64,000 nucleotides of DNA from Rhinopomastus cyanomelas (lineage: Eukaryota > Chordata > Aves > Bucerotiformes > Rhinopomastidae): contig VXBP01007149.1 of the NCBI GenBank assembly GCA_013400115.1, positions 221,343-285,342 on the forward strand. Reading direction: 5' to 3'. Below are positions 55,398-64,000 of this stretch, piece after piece (positions within the stretch are counted from its first letter, which is position 1; each line of letters opens with the position of its first letter). Position numbers and translations under genes: made by a program. A model generated the notes under the pieces. It ran no database searches. It was not told the DNA's origin and saw only the letters and a program-made list of their open reading frames with translations.

Positions 55398-55880
55398 AGC
55401 AATTTTGCTGATGACACAAAGCTGGGAGGACTGGTCGACACCCCAGAAGGCTGGGCTGCCATTCAGCAAGACCTGGACAGGCTGGCGAGCTGGGCGGGGA
55501 GACATTGAATGAACAATAACAAGGGCGGTATAGAGTCTGGCATCTGGGCAAGAACAAGCCCAGGTACCAGGAGAGTGTGGGAACTGACCTGTTGGAGAGC
55601 AGCATAGGAGAAAGGGGCCTGGGAGTCCTGGTGGCCAGCAGGATGGCTAGAAGCCAGTAATGGGCCATTATGGCCAAGAAGGCCAATGGCATCCTGAGAT
55701 GGATTAGAAGTGGGGATGGTTAGTAGATGGAGAGAGGTTCTCCTCCTCTACTCTGCCCTGCTGAGACCACATCTGGAGTATTGTGTCCAGTTCTGGGCCC
55801 CTCAGTTCCAGAAGGACACAGAGCTGCTTGAGAGAGTCCAGCACAGAGCCACAGAGATGAGGAAGAAGGTAGAGCTGTAA
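55398..55880 (+). mobile_element. CR1 group A ORF2 fragment with intact FADD box, lacking its 3' end
   Basis: Begins at the RT catalytic box: 'FADDTKLGGLVDTPEGWAA' and 'IQQDLDRLASWAG', then frame changes and a 'KKANGIL'-type block. It continues with 'ggagtattgtgtccagttct' and 'tccagcacagagccacagag' and ends at 'agagctgtaa'. No C-terminus or tail follows, so the 3' part was deleted after insertion. Confidence 0.95.
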
Positions 55881-56095
55881 CCTGATGGCAACCAGTAGAA
55901 GTTCATGCTGCTCCTCAGGGGTCTAAAGTTGGGTTTTGTATACACTTAGTAGTGACAGAATACCTGGTACAAACCAAACCTACCTCTCCATCCACACGTT
56001 TAGCTCTGCAGCCTGGAAGAAGACATTTAGCCAGTCCAAGCATTAGCAGCCCAAGTAGAGGTTTGATTTTTTTCTGTTATTCCCTTGTGATTCAG
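55881..56095. other. Unique interval
   Basis: Ends in an acceptor-like tract, 'ctgttattcccttgtgattcag' region (about 56074-56095). Confidence 0.45.
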
Positions 56096-56158
56096 AGCGA
56101 ACTCCTGACTATGGAGAAGCAGAGAGGATGTTGCAGTGTGGACAGCTGCTCTACACAG
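56096..56158 (+). other. Candidate 63-bp internal exon (weak)
   Basis: An acceptor tract ends in CAG at 56093-56095 and a donor CAG|GTAATT begins at 56159. One frame reads RTPDYGEAERMLQCGQLLYT with a split codon at each end; a second frame is also open for 21 codons. The first reading has amphipathic, protein-like composition. I do not recognise the family. Flanking intron-like sequence is unique. Confidence 0.22.
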
Positions 56159-57324
56159 GTAATTTGATAGCATGTTGCTTCATAAATCTCACCTTGAGAA
56201 ACATCAAGGAGAGCTTTCGTGCACCCTGGAAATCCATCTATCTGGTGAAGGCTGAAGGTGGGAGTGATCATCAGTCATCAGACATGGTTGTGACAGCGAT
56301 GCACAGTGCTTTGGGTTTTTTCTTATCTTCTTGGTGCCTTCCTGAGGTAACCACCTCTCCTCGCCCACTCACCTTTGAGGTTGGCCCTGCAGCCTGCTTA
56401 GCCATCTTCCCAGTGACCCCTCAGCTAACCGAGGACAACATCCCAGCTCCAGAAGCAGCACAGCCCCTTCAAGCTTGTGGTGCAGTCAGCAATAGCTGAG
56501 CTAGTTTGTGCAGAGCCACCAGGGAGGTTGTTCATCTGCATGAATTAACTGAAGGGCAATCCAGTATCCTAGGGAGCCAGACTCTCCCCAGCCAAGCTGT
56601 GTAAATACAGCTCCGAAGGATTCACAGACATGCTGGGAAGGTTCCTCTGGGCCAAACAATGTTTTTAAATTCGTTGATAGCATTTTGATTCTCTCGTGAT
56701 GAAGAAGCTCTAAAGGCAACTGCACTGGAGAGTGAGAAAGGGTCAAGAGGCAATTAAGAAAAGGAAGATCTTGCTTTTTGCTTCTAGGAAAAACTGTTAA
56801 TTAGATGAACCAAGTGAGAAAAAGAGAGAGAGAGAGAGAAGAGCTGAACTGTAATTAGGAGAATTTCAAAAGCTTTCTATCAAATAAATTGATTAGCAGA
56901 CTAATCATAATCAGGACTCTTGGATTAGCAGTTAATTCGTGGAATCAATTAATAGTGGTATTTTTCAAATCACAGTTTCCTCCAGAGCACAGGGAATTCA
57001 TAGCAGCATGTTTTTAGAGATAACAGATGCTGGATTAGGGCTGTGGAATGATTCCCTGTCAATAGAAGAGCTCAGTCATACCCTACTTTCAGGATTTTTA
57101 GTTTTTCGAGTGTGAATGGGTGTTGGCTTGTTTTACTCCCCTTCTTCTTCCCTCTGCACTTTCTCAGGTTTTTTTATATTAAATAACAATATATTGTCCC
57201 AATAACTTTTTTGGTGCTCTCTGCTTGGTTTGAGGGTTTGTGATGTAATAATCTCCTCTCTCGAGGCTAAGCAGCAGATTCCATTGTTAATCGCTCAATA
57301 ACAACTGAAAACTTAGGGAAAACT
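56159..57324. other. Unique interval, possible conserved noncoding DNA
   Basis: From 56750 to 56960 there is a dense run of ATTA/TAAT homeodomain cores ('tgttaattagatgaacc', 'ctgtaattaggag', 'cagttaattcgtgg', 'atcaattaatagtgg') around a (GA)n tract. No gene. The 123-codon plus frame 56128-56499 has no domain. Confidence 0.35.
56823..56840. repeat. (GA)n microsatellite
   Basis: About nine GA units within 'aaagagagagagagagaga'. Confidence 0.9.
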
Positions 57325-57587
57325 TCACAGAATCACAGAACATCAGGGGCTGGAAATGGCATCGAGAGATCATGCAGTCCCATCCCCCTGCCAAAGCAGC
57401 ATCCCCTACATGCAGTTACATAGAAACATGGCCAGGTGGGTTTTAAACAACTCTAGAGAAGGAGACTCCACAACCTCTTTGGATAGCCCCTTCCAGTGCT
57501 CTGTCACCCTTACTGGGAAGAAGGTACTTCTCAGATTGATGTTGAATCTCCTCTGTCCTAGCTCACACCCATTGCCCCTTGCTGTCT
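57325..57587 (-). mobile_element. CR1 group A, ~260 bp
   Basis: 'ttcacagaatcacagaacat', 'cccctgccaaagcagcatcc', 'gcttctagagaag'-type UTR, 'cccttactgggaagaaggta', 'cacacccattgccccttgct'. Confidence 0.95.
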
Positions 57588-58450
57588 TTGTGCTTTACAG
57601 TCACTGAAGTGGGGGTACTACATGAGCTGACTCCAAGGGTTTGTCATGGTCCCCACAAGGTAGACTTGTTTATGTTCTTTTACTGTGCTCTCAAAGTGCA
57701 AAACACAAAGGACAGTGACTTTGGAAAGGGGATTCTACTTCAGTTCAACGGTGCAATGTTATTGTTTTACCCATAAAGTGACTGTGATAGAAAGAAAAGT
57801 GAAGGAAAAGGGAGAAAAAGGAAATAGGGGAAAGAGGGCAATAGCTACCGCTGCAGGGTTCCAGGCAGCATTCATTTGCCTTCTGATCTTCCAGGTGATT
57901 CTCGGTGAGGAAAGTTTCCAAAAGCTTCCCCAAAAGCTTGCCCCAAAGGCTTGCCCACAAACTTGCCCCCAATTTGCTTGCTAAGGAGCCATCTTTTATG
58001 CTAAGCAACACACCTGGGTCTACCTCTTTCCCATGGAGTTCTGCCAGTCTTCGTCTTCTTGAGTCAGGCTTCCACTTTTGTCCCAAGACGAGGGTCTGAG
58101 GGGTCTCCCTGGAAGCAGTGGTTTCTGGACAGGAGGGATGTTCTGGGATTATAATGAGCAAAGTCCACCCGGAGTCCCAGATTTCTTCATCGATATTAGG
58201 ATGGCCCTTGGTGATCGATCTTCCTTGAAAGTCTGATGTTATCCATTCCGCTCCAGGCAGTGAGGAGATAGCCCCACAGCCAGGGTGTTCCTGGATCTTT
58301 CTGCTATGATTAATTTCAGGATATCTTCTTGCACCTTAAGTGTCCAAGTCAATGATGATCACGTTGAGGCAATTCTGACCAAGTCCTACAAGGTTATCCC
58401 TATCCTAATGTGCTGGATTTCATGAGAAGACAACACCTGGTGGTCAGATC
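57588..58450. other. Unclassified region, possible old LTR-element remnant
   Basis: Its composition differs from its surroundings: a polypurine stretch at 57787-57842, a 13-bp tandem array, and a 138-codon minus frame (57745-58161). The segment 'cagttcaacggtgcaatgtt'/'gttttacccataaagtgact' reminds me of avian endogenous-retrovirus LTR ends. I find no clear TG...CA borders, primer-binding site or retroviral protein motif, so this stays a guess. Confidence 0.2.
57919..57982. repeat. Imperfect ~13-bp tandem array, about 5 units
   Basis: Units are 'aaaagcttcccc', 'aaaagcttgcccc', 'aaaggcttgcccac', 'aaacttgccccc' and 'aatttgcttgct'. Divergence rises toward the right. Confidence 0.85.
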
Positions 58451-59539
58451 CAAGGGTGATAGATAGTTCACTGTGTGCAGAATAGCTTCATATTGCTGCC
58501 TATTAACAAATCACCATCATTCTGCAAAACCCCATGAAGTTGATCTAAACTTTAAACATGTTTTGGAAATAATTCCTTAACAGTTTGGCAGTTGCTGCCA
58601 CCACGAGAAGTTATCTCAGACCATGGCAGGTCCAGACAGGCTGATGCACTGGTACAGTGTCTGTGGTGCTTAATACAGTGTCAGGGGCTCAGGTTTTGGG
58701 CTGCAAGGCCATGGGAGAGTCCATAAAGTGCTTCTCTGAGGACTGTGAGTCCTGGACCTCATTTAGTCCTTGTGTTTACTGTGCCTTCTGTTGTGGCAAA
58801 TACTGATTTAGCAGAAAACACTGCAGAAAGCTGTCGAGTTCCTGTGCTTCTCAAGCAGCCACATTTCCAGCTCTTTGGGCACCTGACCCTATAGTGGGTG
58901 ACCCTATAAAATCACCAACACGTGTCCCACTCTGGGCAGCAGATTGTCCAACTCATGGATTTCTGAATGATTAGAGAGGCAGCTTGAGCTGAGGTGAAAT
59001 TCATCTCACCTATGTCTTTCTATATTCCACAACATTCCTATTTCTTTTGTGCAAAAATCAATGAGTTGTTAAAATGAAACTAATTTTATTGTCCTTCCGG
59101 GCTGCCCCGCAGAGCACTGGGCTGCAGGTAAGTCCCTGAATGTCCACATCAAGTGGCCCAAGAGATGCAAACACTTAGAATACTGTAATGGCTTCAACAA
59201 CTATAGATGTAAAAATGAAAGCAATCATGATCTTACCATCATTTCAATGGAGGTGAGCTGCTAACAAGAAGTAGGATCTGGGCTTTCACAGGCTTTTTAC
59301 ATAGAGACCCAACTTAAAGGTTTTTCCTAAGTGTGAAAAATCTTATTTTCTGATTTTTCTGATCTTATCATAAGAAGATATTTTGCTCCATCTCTGCTGT
59401 CTCTCTGTTATCAGGGGATCTGATCTCTGTGCCTGCTGCTCTTTGGTAGAAAACTGGTTAAAAGTAATGAAGCCAATTACAAAATTCAAGGTGTAAAACT
59501 CAAAATTTCATTATTTAATCACAAACCAGAAAGATTGGT
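58451..59539. other. Unique interval
   Basis: No repeat. A donor-like 'gggctgcaggtaagtccc' near 59119 is preceded by a short ATG frame (59073-59127, starting MKLILLSFRAAP). It is too short to call. Confidence 0.4.
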
Positions 59540-59936
59540 TAACCTGGTGAAGATGAGACTCGGGTGGGACCTTCTCCCTCTCCAGCTCTCTGTAGGGAGG
59601 TTGTAGTCAGGTGGGGGTTGGGCTCTTCTTCCAGGCAACCAGTGCCAGGATGAGAGGGCAGAGTCTGAAGCTGCCAAGGGTGCATTAGCTTGGATGTTAG
59701 GAAGCCCTTCCTCAGGGAAAGGGTGATCAGAGCCTGGAATGAACTGCCTAGGGCAGTGATGGAGTCCCTATCCCTGGAGGTGTTGAAGGTCAGCCTGGCT
59801 GTGGCCCTTAGTGCCCTAGTCTGGCCACTGGGGATGTTAGGTCCATTGATTAGGACAAATGTTAGGTCCTGGTCTGGGCTGGATGATCTCAGAGGACTTT
59901 TCCAGCCTCAATCATTCTGTCATTCTGTGATTCAGG
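59540..59936 (+). mobile_element. CR1 group C, ~400 bp
   Basis: 'ctggtgaagatgagactcgg', 'caggcaaccagtgccaggat', 'ttagcttggatgttaggaag' (LDVRKPFLRERVIRAWNELP) and the C-terminus. The UTR contains a small duplication ('gatgttaggtcc'/'aatgttaggtcc'), and the tail is 'attctgtcattctgtgattc'. Confidence 0.95.
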
Positions 59937-60754
59937 TGGAACCAAGTTAAATCCCTCTTTGAAGGATGAGATCGTCTGGAGGATCCCCACTCCTGAATGG
60001 ATTCCCCATCACAGCACTTTTTGCAGAGCTTCACTCCTGACCAAGAGCAAAAACAATAAAAAGGGCTCTTCTGAAGTGCCAGACTAAAACAAACTCAAAG
60101 ATGGCTGTTTCTGGAAACACTGTCTTGCAGCTCTTTTTTTAGTGTTATCTGGCTCCAATTGCTTTTTCCATCCATGGTGCATAAGGAATTTTACTGTGCA
60201 AGCTGTTCAATCTCGTGTGCCTTTTCTTCCCAGTGATAAACCATCCGCCCTGGAGTATCTGAGATATAGAAAGCCATTGCCAAATATTTGTTAGAGTAAA
60301 GATGATGGTTTATCCAGCACCTGTATAGTTATTTAGAGAAAATGTGTCTCTCTGTCATTTCACATCTGTTGGCTCTTTTTTCACTAACTTTTTCCTACCT
60401 CTCAAGTGCACTAGAAATGCTTCAAAAACCTTCATTAAAATTGATTTTGCTGTCTGGTTTTATAAGCAGCAAAAATGCATGAATTATCTCTTTTGTTTCT
60501 CCTCCCAGCAGCACAAATGTGTGGTGTGACCTGGAATAAAAGCAGCACAGACATGAAAAACAACACCAAGCTGCTGAGCCTGGCACTGCCCGTGAGGGAT
60601 TGGCAGGAGTGCGTAGGATCTTTAGGGGGAACGGCAGGATCTTCAGGAGAGTTATAACACTGATATTTCCACTTCAACAAGTGTGGTCTCGGGTTTTTCC
60701 ATGGTGAATTTATAGATGATGCTGCAGGTCTGATAGGAGAAGTCATATGAGACC
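59937..60754. other. Unique interval
   Basis: Nothing recognised as a gene. The minus frame at 60435-60920 runs partly into the next CR1. Confidence 0.45.
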
Positions 60755-61351
60755 ATAATCCTAGCCTGGATGAGGAACTGGGTAACCAGCAGGAGAAGGG
60801 AGATGATGGTGCCTGTGTGCTCTGCCTTTGCGAGACTGCACCTTGAGTTCTAGGTCCAGTTTTGGGCACCACAGTATCAGAAGGACATTGAGGGGCTGGA
60901 GCAGGGCCAGAGAAGGGCAATGAGGATGGGGAAAGGGATGGAAAACAGGGCCTATGGCGAGCAGCTGAGAGAACTGGAGTTATTCAGTCCATAGAAGAGG
61001 AGGCTGAAAGGAGATCTTCTTGGTCTCTACAGTTACCTCAAAGGAGGTTGTAGTGTGGCTGGTGTTGGTCTCTTCTCCCAAATTCCTAATGATAGGATGA
61101 GGGGAAATGGCCTCAAGTTGCGTCAGGGGAGGTTTAGATTGGATCTTAGGAAGGTGTTCTTTGCTGAGAGAGTGGTTGGGCACTGGAACAGGCTGCCCAG
61201 GGAGGTGCTGGAGTCCTCATCCCTGAAGGTGCTTAAAAACTGAATATCCAGAGCACTTCAGGCCATGGTGTAGGGGTTAGGGAGCTGTTGGGCTGAGGGC
61301 TGGACTTGCTGATCCTGGAGATCCTTTCTAGCTAAGTTGATTCCATGTTTC
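60755..61351 (+). mobile_element. CR1 group E, ~600 bp
   Basis: 'taatcctagcctggatgagg', 'cttgagttctaggtccagtt', 'ggacattgaggggctggagc', 'caaattcctaatgataggat' (QIPNDRMRGNGLKLRQGRFR), the C-terminus and the group E UTR. The tail is worn ('gttgattccatgtttcca'). Confidence 0.95.
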
Positions 61352-61559
61352 CAGAACTCAAAGGATAAAGGCTGAGGATGAGGCAGAATCATTCAGAACT
61401 CATATGAAATTCATACTTCCACTTGCATCCTGTTTATTCAGCCACTGATGTCTATAGAAAAACCAGTTTTGGAGACAGACTTCCTAAACTGGGTGTTCTG
61501 CACCTCTTGGGGTGGATAGAAATATTTACATTGAAATATTTATGTTAAAAGTCTTCATC

Positions 61560-61713
61560 ATTAGAACAATTAACCATAGGAATAATCTCCCAAGGGAGGC
61601 AGTTTTCAGAGCCAGCTGAACAGGCTGGTGGAACATTTCCTTTAAACTCTATTTTTAGCTTGGTAGGTTGGGCTATATGATCCTTGAGATCCCTTCCCAC
61701 CTGGATTTCTAAA
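61560..61713 (+). mobile_element. CR1 3' end, older rare type
   Basis: 'ttagaacaattaaccatagg', 'gagccagctgaacaggctgg', 'ttagcttggtaggttgggct', 'atccttgagatcccttccca'. Same subfamily as the split element at 16880-17335. Confidence 0.85.
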
Positions 61714-61811
61714 AATATATGAAGAAAACATTATGTTGAAAAGGTGACCCCCAGCCCCACTCAGACATCGATGTGCTGGCTGTTTATCTCCACATCTCGA
61801 GATTCATCAAT

Positions 61812-62015
61812 ATAGAATCAAAACATCATTAAGTTTGGAAGAGACTTCCAAGATCATCCAGTCCAACTATCAACCCAGCCTCACCCTGCCTACTAAACCC
61901 TGCTTCCTAGTGCCACATCTACTCATTTTTTGAACCCTTTCAGAGATGGTGACTTCGCCACCTCTCTGGGCAGCCTGCTCCAACCCCGACCACTCTGTCA
62001 GGGAAGAAATCTAAT
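61812..62015 (-). mobile_element. CR1, older type, ~200 bp
   Basis: 'atatagaatcaaaacatcat', 'agtttggaagagacttccaa', 'cctcaccctgcctactaaac', 'tctctgggcagcctgctcca', ending at 'cagggaagaaatctaat'. Confidence 0.9.
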
Positions 62016-62486
62016 GATCTGAAAGAGCTTTGTGTCACCATGCAAGTGAGCTGAAGCTTTGTACTCCTCCAGTCCTCCAGGGTTTCAGTCTTTTTGCCCC
62101 CTTCATGTGTACAGTGTAACCTTTATTTTTCTGCTGTGACTAGTGCATTAAACAAGGTCACTCACACTATTGAGATGATGACAACGATGACGAATAGTAT
62201 TATTTCATTGTTATTATTATTTTAAATTACATTAGATTACACTAATAATGATAATTATAGTGTTAACAGCCATAATAACCGTAAGAGCAGCAGTAACAAC
62301 AACAACAAATCTTCAGAAGATATGGAAATATGACAAACTGACATCTTTAACTGTAGGAACTGGCTGGTTTCCAATGCTGTACTTGATCTGGTGTTAAAAT
62401 ACACCATGATATCCTCACCAGTTCTCCCATAGGAGTCTCTAAGTGGGACTAAAATAAGAATCTCTTAATAATTAATGCTTTTCAGA
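62016..62486. other. Unique interval with trinucleotide-rich patch
   Basis: 62170-62310 is dominated by ATT, ATG and AAC-type trinucleotides, with (TTA)4 at about 62211-62222 and (AAC)5 at about 62294-62308. No gene. Confidence 0.6.
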
Positions 62487-62550
62487 GAATTACAGACTCA
62501 TAGAATTGTTTAGGTTAGGACTGATATTCAAGATCAACAAGTCCAACTAC
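62487..62550 (-). mobile_element. CR1 tail fragment
   Basis: 'attacagactcatagaattg', 'tttaggttaggactgatatt', 'caagatcaacaagtccaact'. Only the 3' UTR tip. Confidence 0.8.
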
Positions 62551-62638
62551 TTATCCTCCATTATAATGTCTGGATCTGGGCTTTTCTTTCAGATTTCACT
62601 GAAGCTGTTGATTCAATAGGGTTGTCAGAAGCCTTTTG

Positions 62639-63281
62639 TAATCACAGACTGTTAGGGATTGGAAGGGACCCCAAAAGATCATCTCATCCAATCTCCCTGC
62701 AACAGCAGGATCCCCTACATCCAGTTTCACAGGAACATGGCCAGGTGAGTTTAAAATATCTTCAGAGAAGAAGACTCCACAATGCCCCTGGGCAGTCCCT
62801 TCCAGGGGTCTGTGACCCTCACTGAAAAGAAGTCCCTTCTGAGACTGATGTGGAACCTCCTCTGTTCCAGCTCAAACCCAGGGCCCCTTGTCCTATCATT
62901 GGATGCCACTGAGCAGAGCCTGGCTCCATCCTCCTGACACTGGCTCTTTCCATACTGATCAACATTCATGGGGTCACCCCTCAGTCTCCTTTTCTACAAG
63001 CTGAAGAGACCCAGCTCCCTCATCCTTTCCTCATCACGGAGATGCTCCACTCCTTTCATCATCTTTGTGGCTCTGCACTGCACTTTCACAAGCAGTTATG
63101 TGTTCTTCTGGAACTGAGGGGCCCAAAACTGGACACAATTGTCCAGATGTGGTCTCACCAGGGCAGAGCAGATGGGGAGGAGAATCTCCCTCCATCTACT
63201 AACCAATCTCCTTCTAATCTACCCCAGGATGCCATTGGCCTTCTTGGCCACAAGGGCCCATTGCTGGCTACTAGTCATGTG
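62639..63281 (-). mobile_element. CR1 group A, ~640 bp
   Basis: 'atcacagactgttagggatt' to 'acaagggcccattgctggct'. Minus-strand ORF2 pieces include 'ASNDRTRGPGFELEQRRFHI', 'RRDFFSVRVTDPWKGLPRG' and a VVSGWRE/RPHLDNCVQFWAPQF-type block, out of frame in places. The 5' edge lies upstream of the AKKANGIL block. Confidence 0.96.
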
Positions 63282-63837
63282 AATCAAACACACTCTGATA
63301 CTTAAAATCAATGATGGAACAAATCTGGGCTTCTTTTCCAGACTGTGTGGGGATGTGCAATGGATCCGGCTCCCTCCCACCTAAACGTTATTTCTGAATT
63401 TAGCCCCAAGCTGAATTAATTCCCACCTAGAATACACTTCAAAGATTCCCCCTGTCTCATCAGCAGCTCTCTAAAAGCACCTATTTCAGATACGTGTGAT
63501 TGTTTCTTGATCACAAAAAAACCATTATTAACTCTGTAATGAAATATTTATGCGGTGTAGCTTTAAAGCCAAGAATATTCCATCACCAGAGATTCCTCTA
63601 ATTGAAATAGTCTTTGTGCGTAGCTGGAATCTCATTTAAACTCTGTCTAGCCTGGTTAAAACTTCAAATAATAATGTATCGATGACATCTTATCAGTATT
63701 GCTTCTCAAAGGCAAGCAATTGCAATATAATTAATTCCTTATTGCGTGAAAATACACCAGTTCCATTCAATGAATGTGACTTGGTTGTAGATGTTTTTAA
63801 TCACGGTGCTTAGTAAATACAATTTGCATGTATGCAG
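63282..63837. other. Unique AT-rich interval, possible conserved noncoding DNA
   Basis: No gene or repeat. 63480-63780 is complex AT-rich sequence with motifs such as 'aaatatttatgcggtgtagc', 'aataatgtatcgatgacatc' and 'ataattaattccttattgcg'. Enhancer-like by appearance only. Confidence 0.3.
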
Positions 63838-64000
63838 ATCATAGAATCGTAGAATCATTCAGGTTGGAAAAGACTCTTGGCATCATCAAGTCCAACCACC
63901 AATGCTACTCTATAAGTTCAGCCCTAAACTAGATCCCCCAAAACTACATCGAAGTGACTTTTAAACACATCCAGGGATAGGGATTAAACCACCATTCTGG
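63838..64000 (-). mobile_element. CR1 group B, cut by the window end
   Basis: 'gatcatagaatcgtagaatc', 'aggttggaaaagactcttgg', 'actacatcgaagtgactttt', 'aaaccaccattctgg'. It continues beyond the window, where the ORF2 C-terminus should follow. Confidence 0.94.

Noticed and set aside
57588..58450. Endogenous retrovirus with coding capacity
   Set aside because: No gag, pol or env motifs and no paired LTR borders are visible. At most an LTR remnant.
1..64000. CRISPR-like or regulatory repeats made of 'cagaatcatagaatcat' units
   Set aside because: These are CR1 3' tail octamers at the ends of individual retrotransposon copies, not regularly spaced repeats.

Overview
The window looks like nuclear DNA from a bird. 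About one third of it by my hand count (roughly 21 kb of 64 kb) consists of CR1 non-LTR retrotransposon copies. They are recognised by their 3' tails (short GATTCTATG-type octamer repeats) and by the carboxy-terminal part of ORF2, the reverse transcriptase polyprotein. I see no rRNA, no tRNA, no bacterial gene and no recognisable conserved protein-coding gene. CR1 occupies only a few percent of most bird genomes. Such a load, with several subfamilies side by side, fits a CR1-rich lineage such as woodpeckers and allies (Piciformes) or, less likely, hornbills and hoopoes (Bucerotiformes). That assignment is inference.

I sort the CR1 copies into five working groups by tail sequence (my own labels). 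Group A ends in aatccctaatgttctgtga. Group B carries gggggatctggtttagggg and gatcttttccaacctgaa. Group C carries cttttccagcctcaatcat. Group D carries cttccaaccctggccattc. Group E carries taggggttagggagctgtt. A further set of older, more diverged copies fits none of these. Almost all are 5'-truncated pieces of 100-1100 bp, on both strands and evenly spread. All show frameshifts or stops, so none can be autonomous. Four nested insertions give relative ages: A in older CR1 at 29.3-29.9 kb, D in older CR1 at 16.9-17.3 kb, A in older CR1 at 42.0-42.7 kb, and an opposite-strand A in older CR1 at 49.8-50.6 kb.

Region by region: 0-3.7 kb holds dispersed CR1s. At 3.7-5.45 kb there is an assembly fault: a 560-bp block between two single Ns (3983 and 4544) repeats 4890-5449 exactly and splits one CR1 in two. 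From 5.4 to 16.4 kb CR1s alternate with unique DNA. A long mostly unique stretch (17.3-24.0 kb) is followed by a local duplication of a CR1 plus its flank (24.08-24.38 and 25.56-25.90 kb). From 26 to 37 kb there are more CR1s, including the longest (35.9-37.0 kb), which has a broken RT catalytic motif. The stretch 37-42 kb is almost free of CR1. From 42 to 64 kb CR1s are dense again, and the last copy runs off the window edge.

The unique intervals read as intergenic or intronic DNA. A few open stretches have good splice-site context (14094-14320 +, 41205-41383 -, 44140-44223 -, 56096-56158 +, 30381-30530 +). I list them as weak exon candidates, because that many are expected by chance in 64 kb. 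Some intervals rich in TAAT motifs resemble conserved noncoding elements, but conservation cannot be judged from one sequence. I found no convincing new biological system. The most solid unusual results are the assembly artefact, the CR1 density with nested insertions, and the duplicated CR1-plus-flank block.
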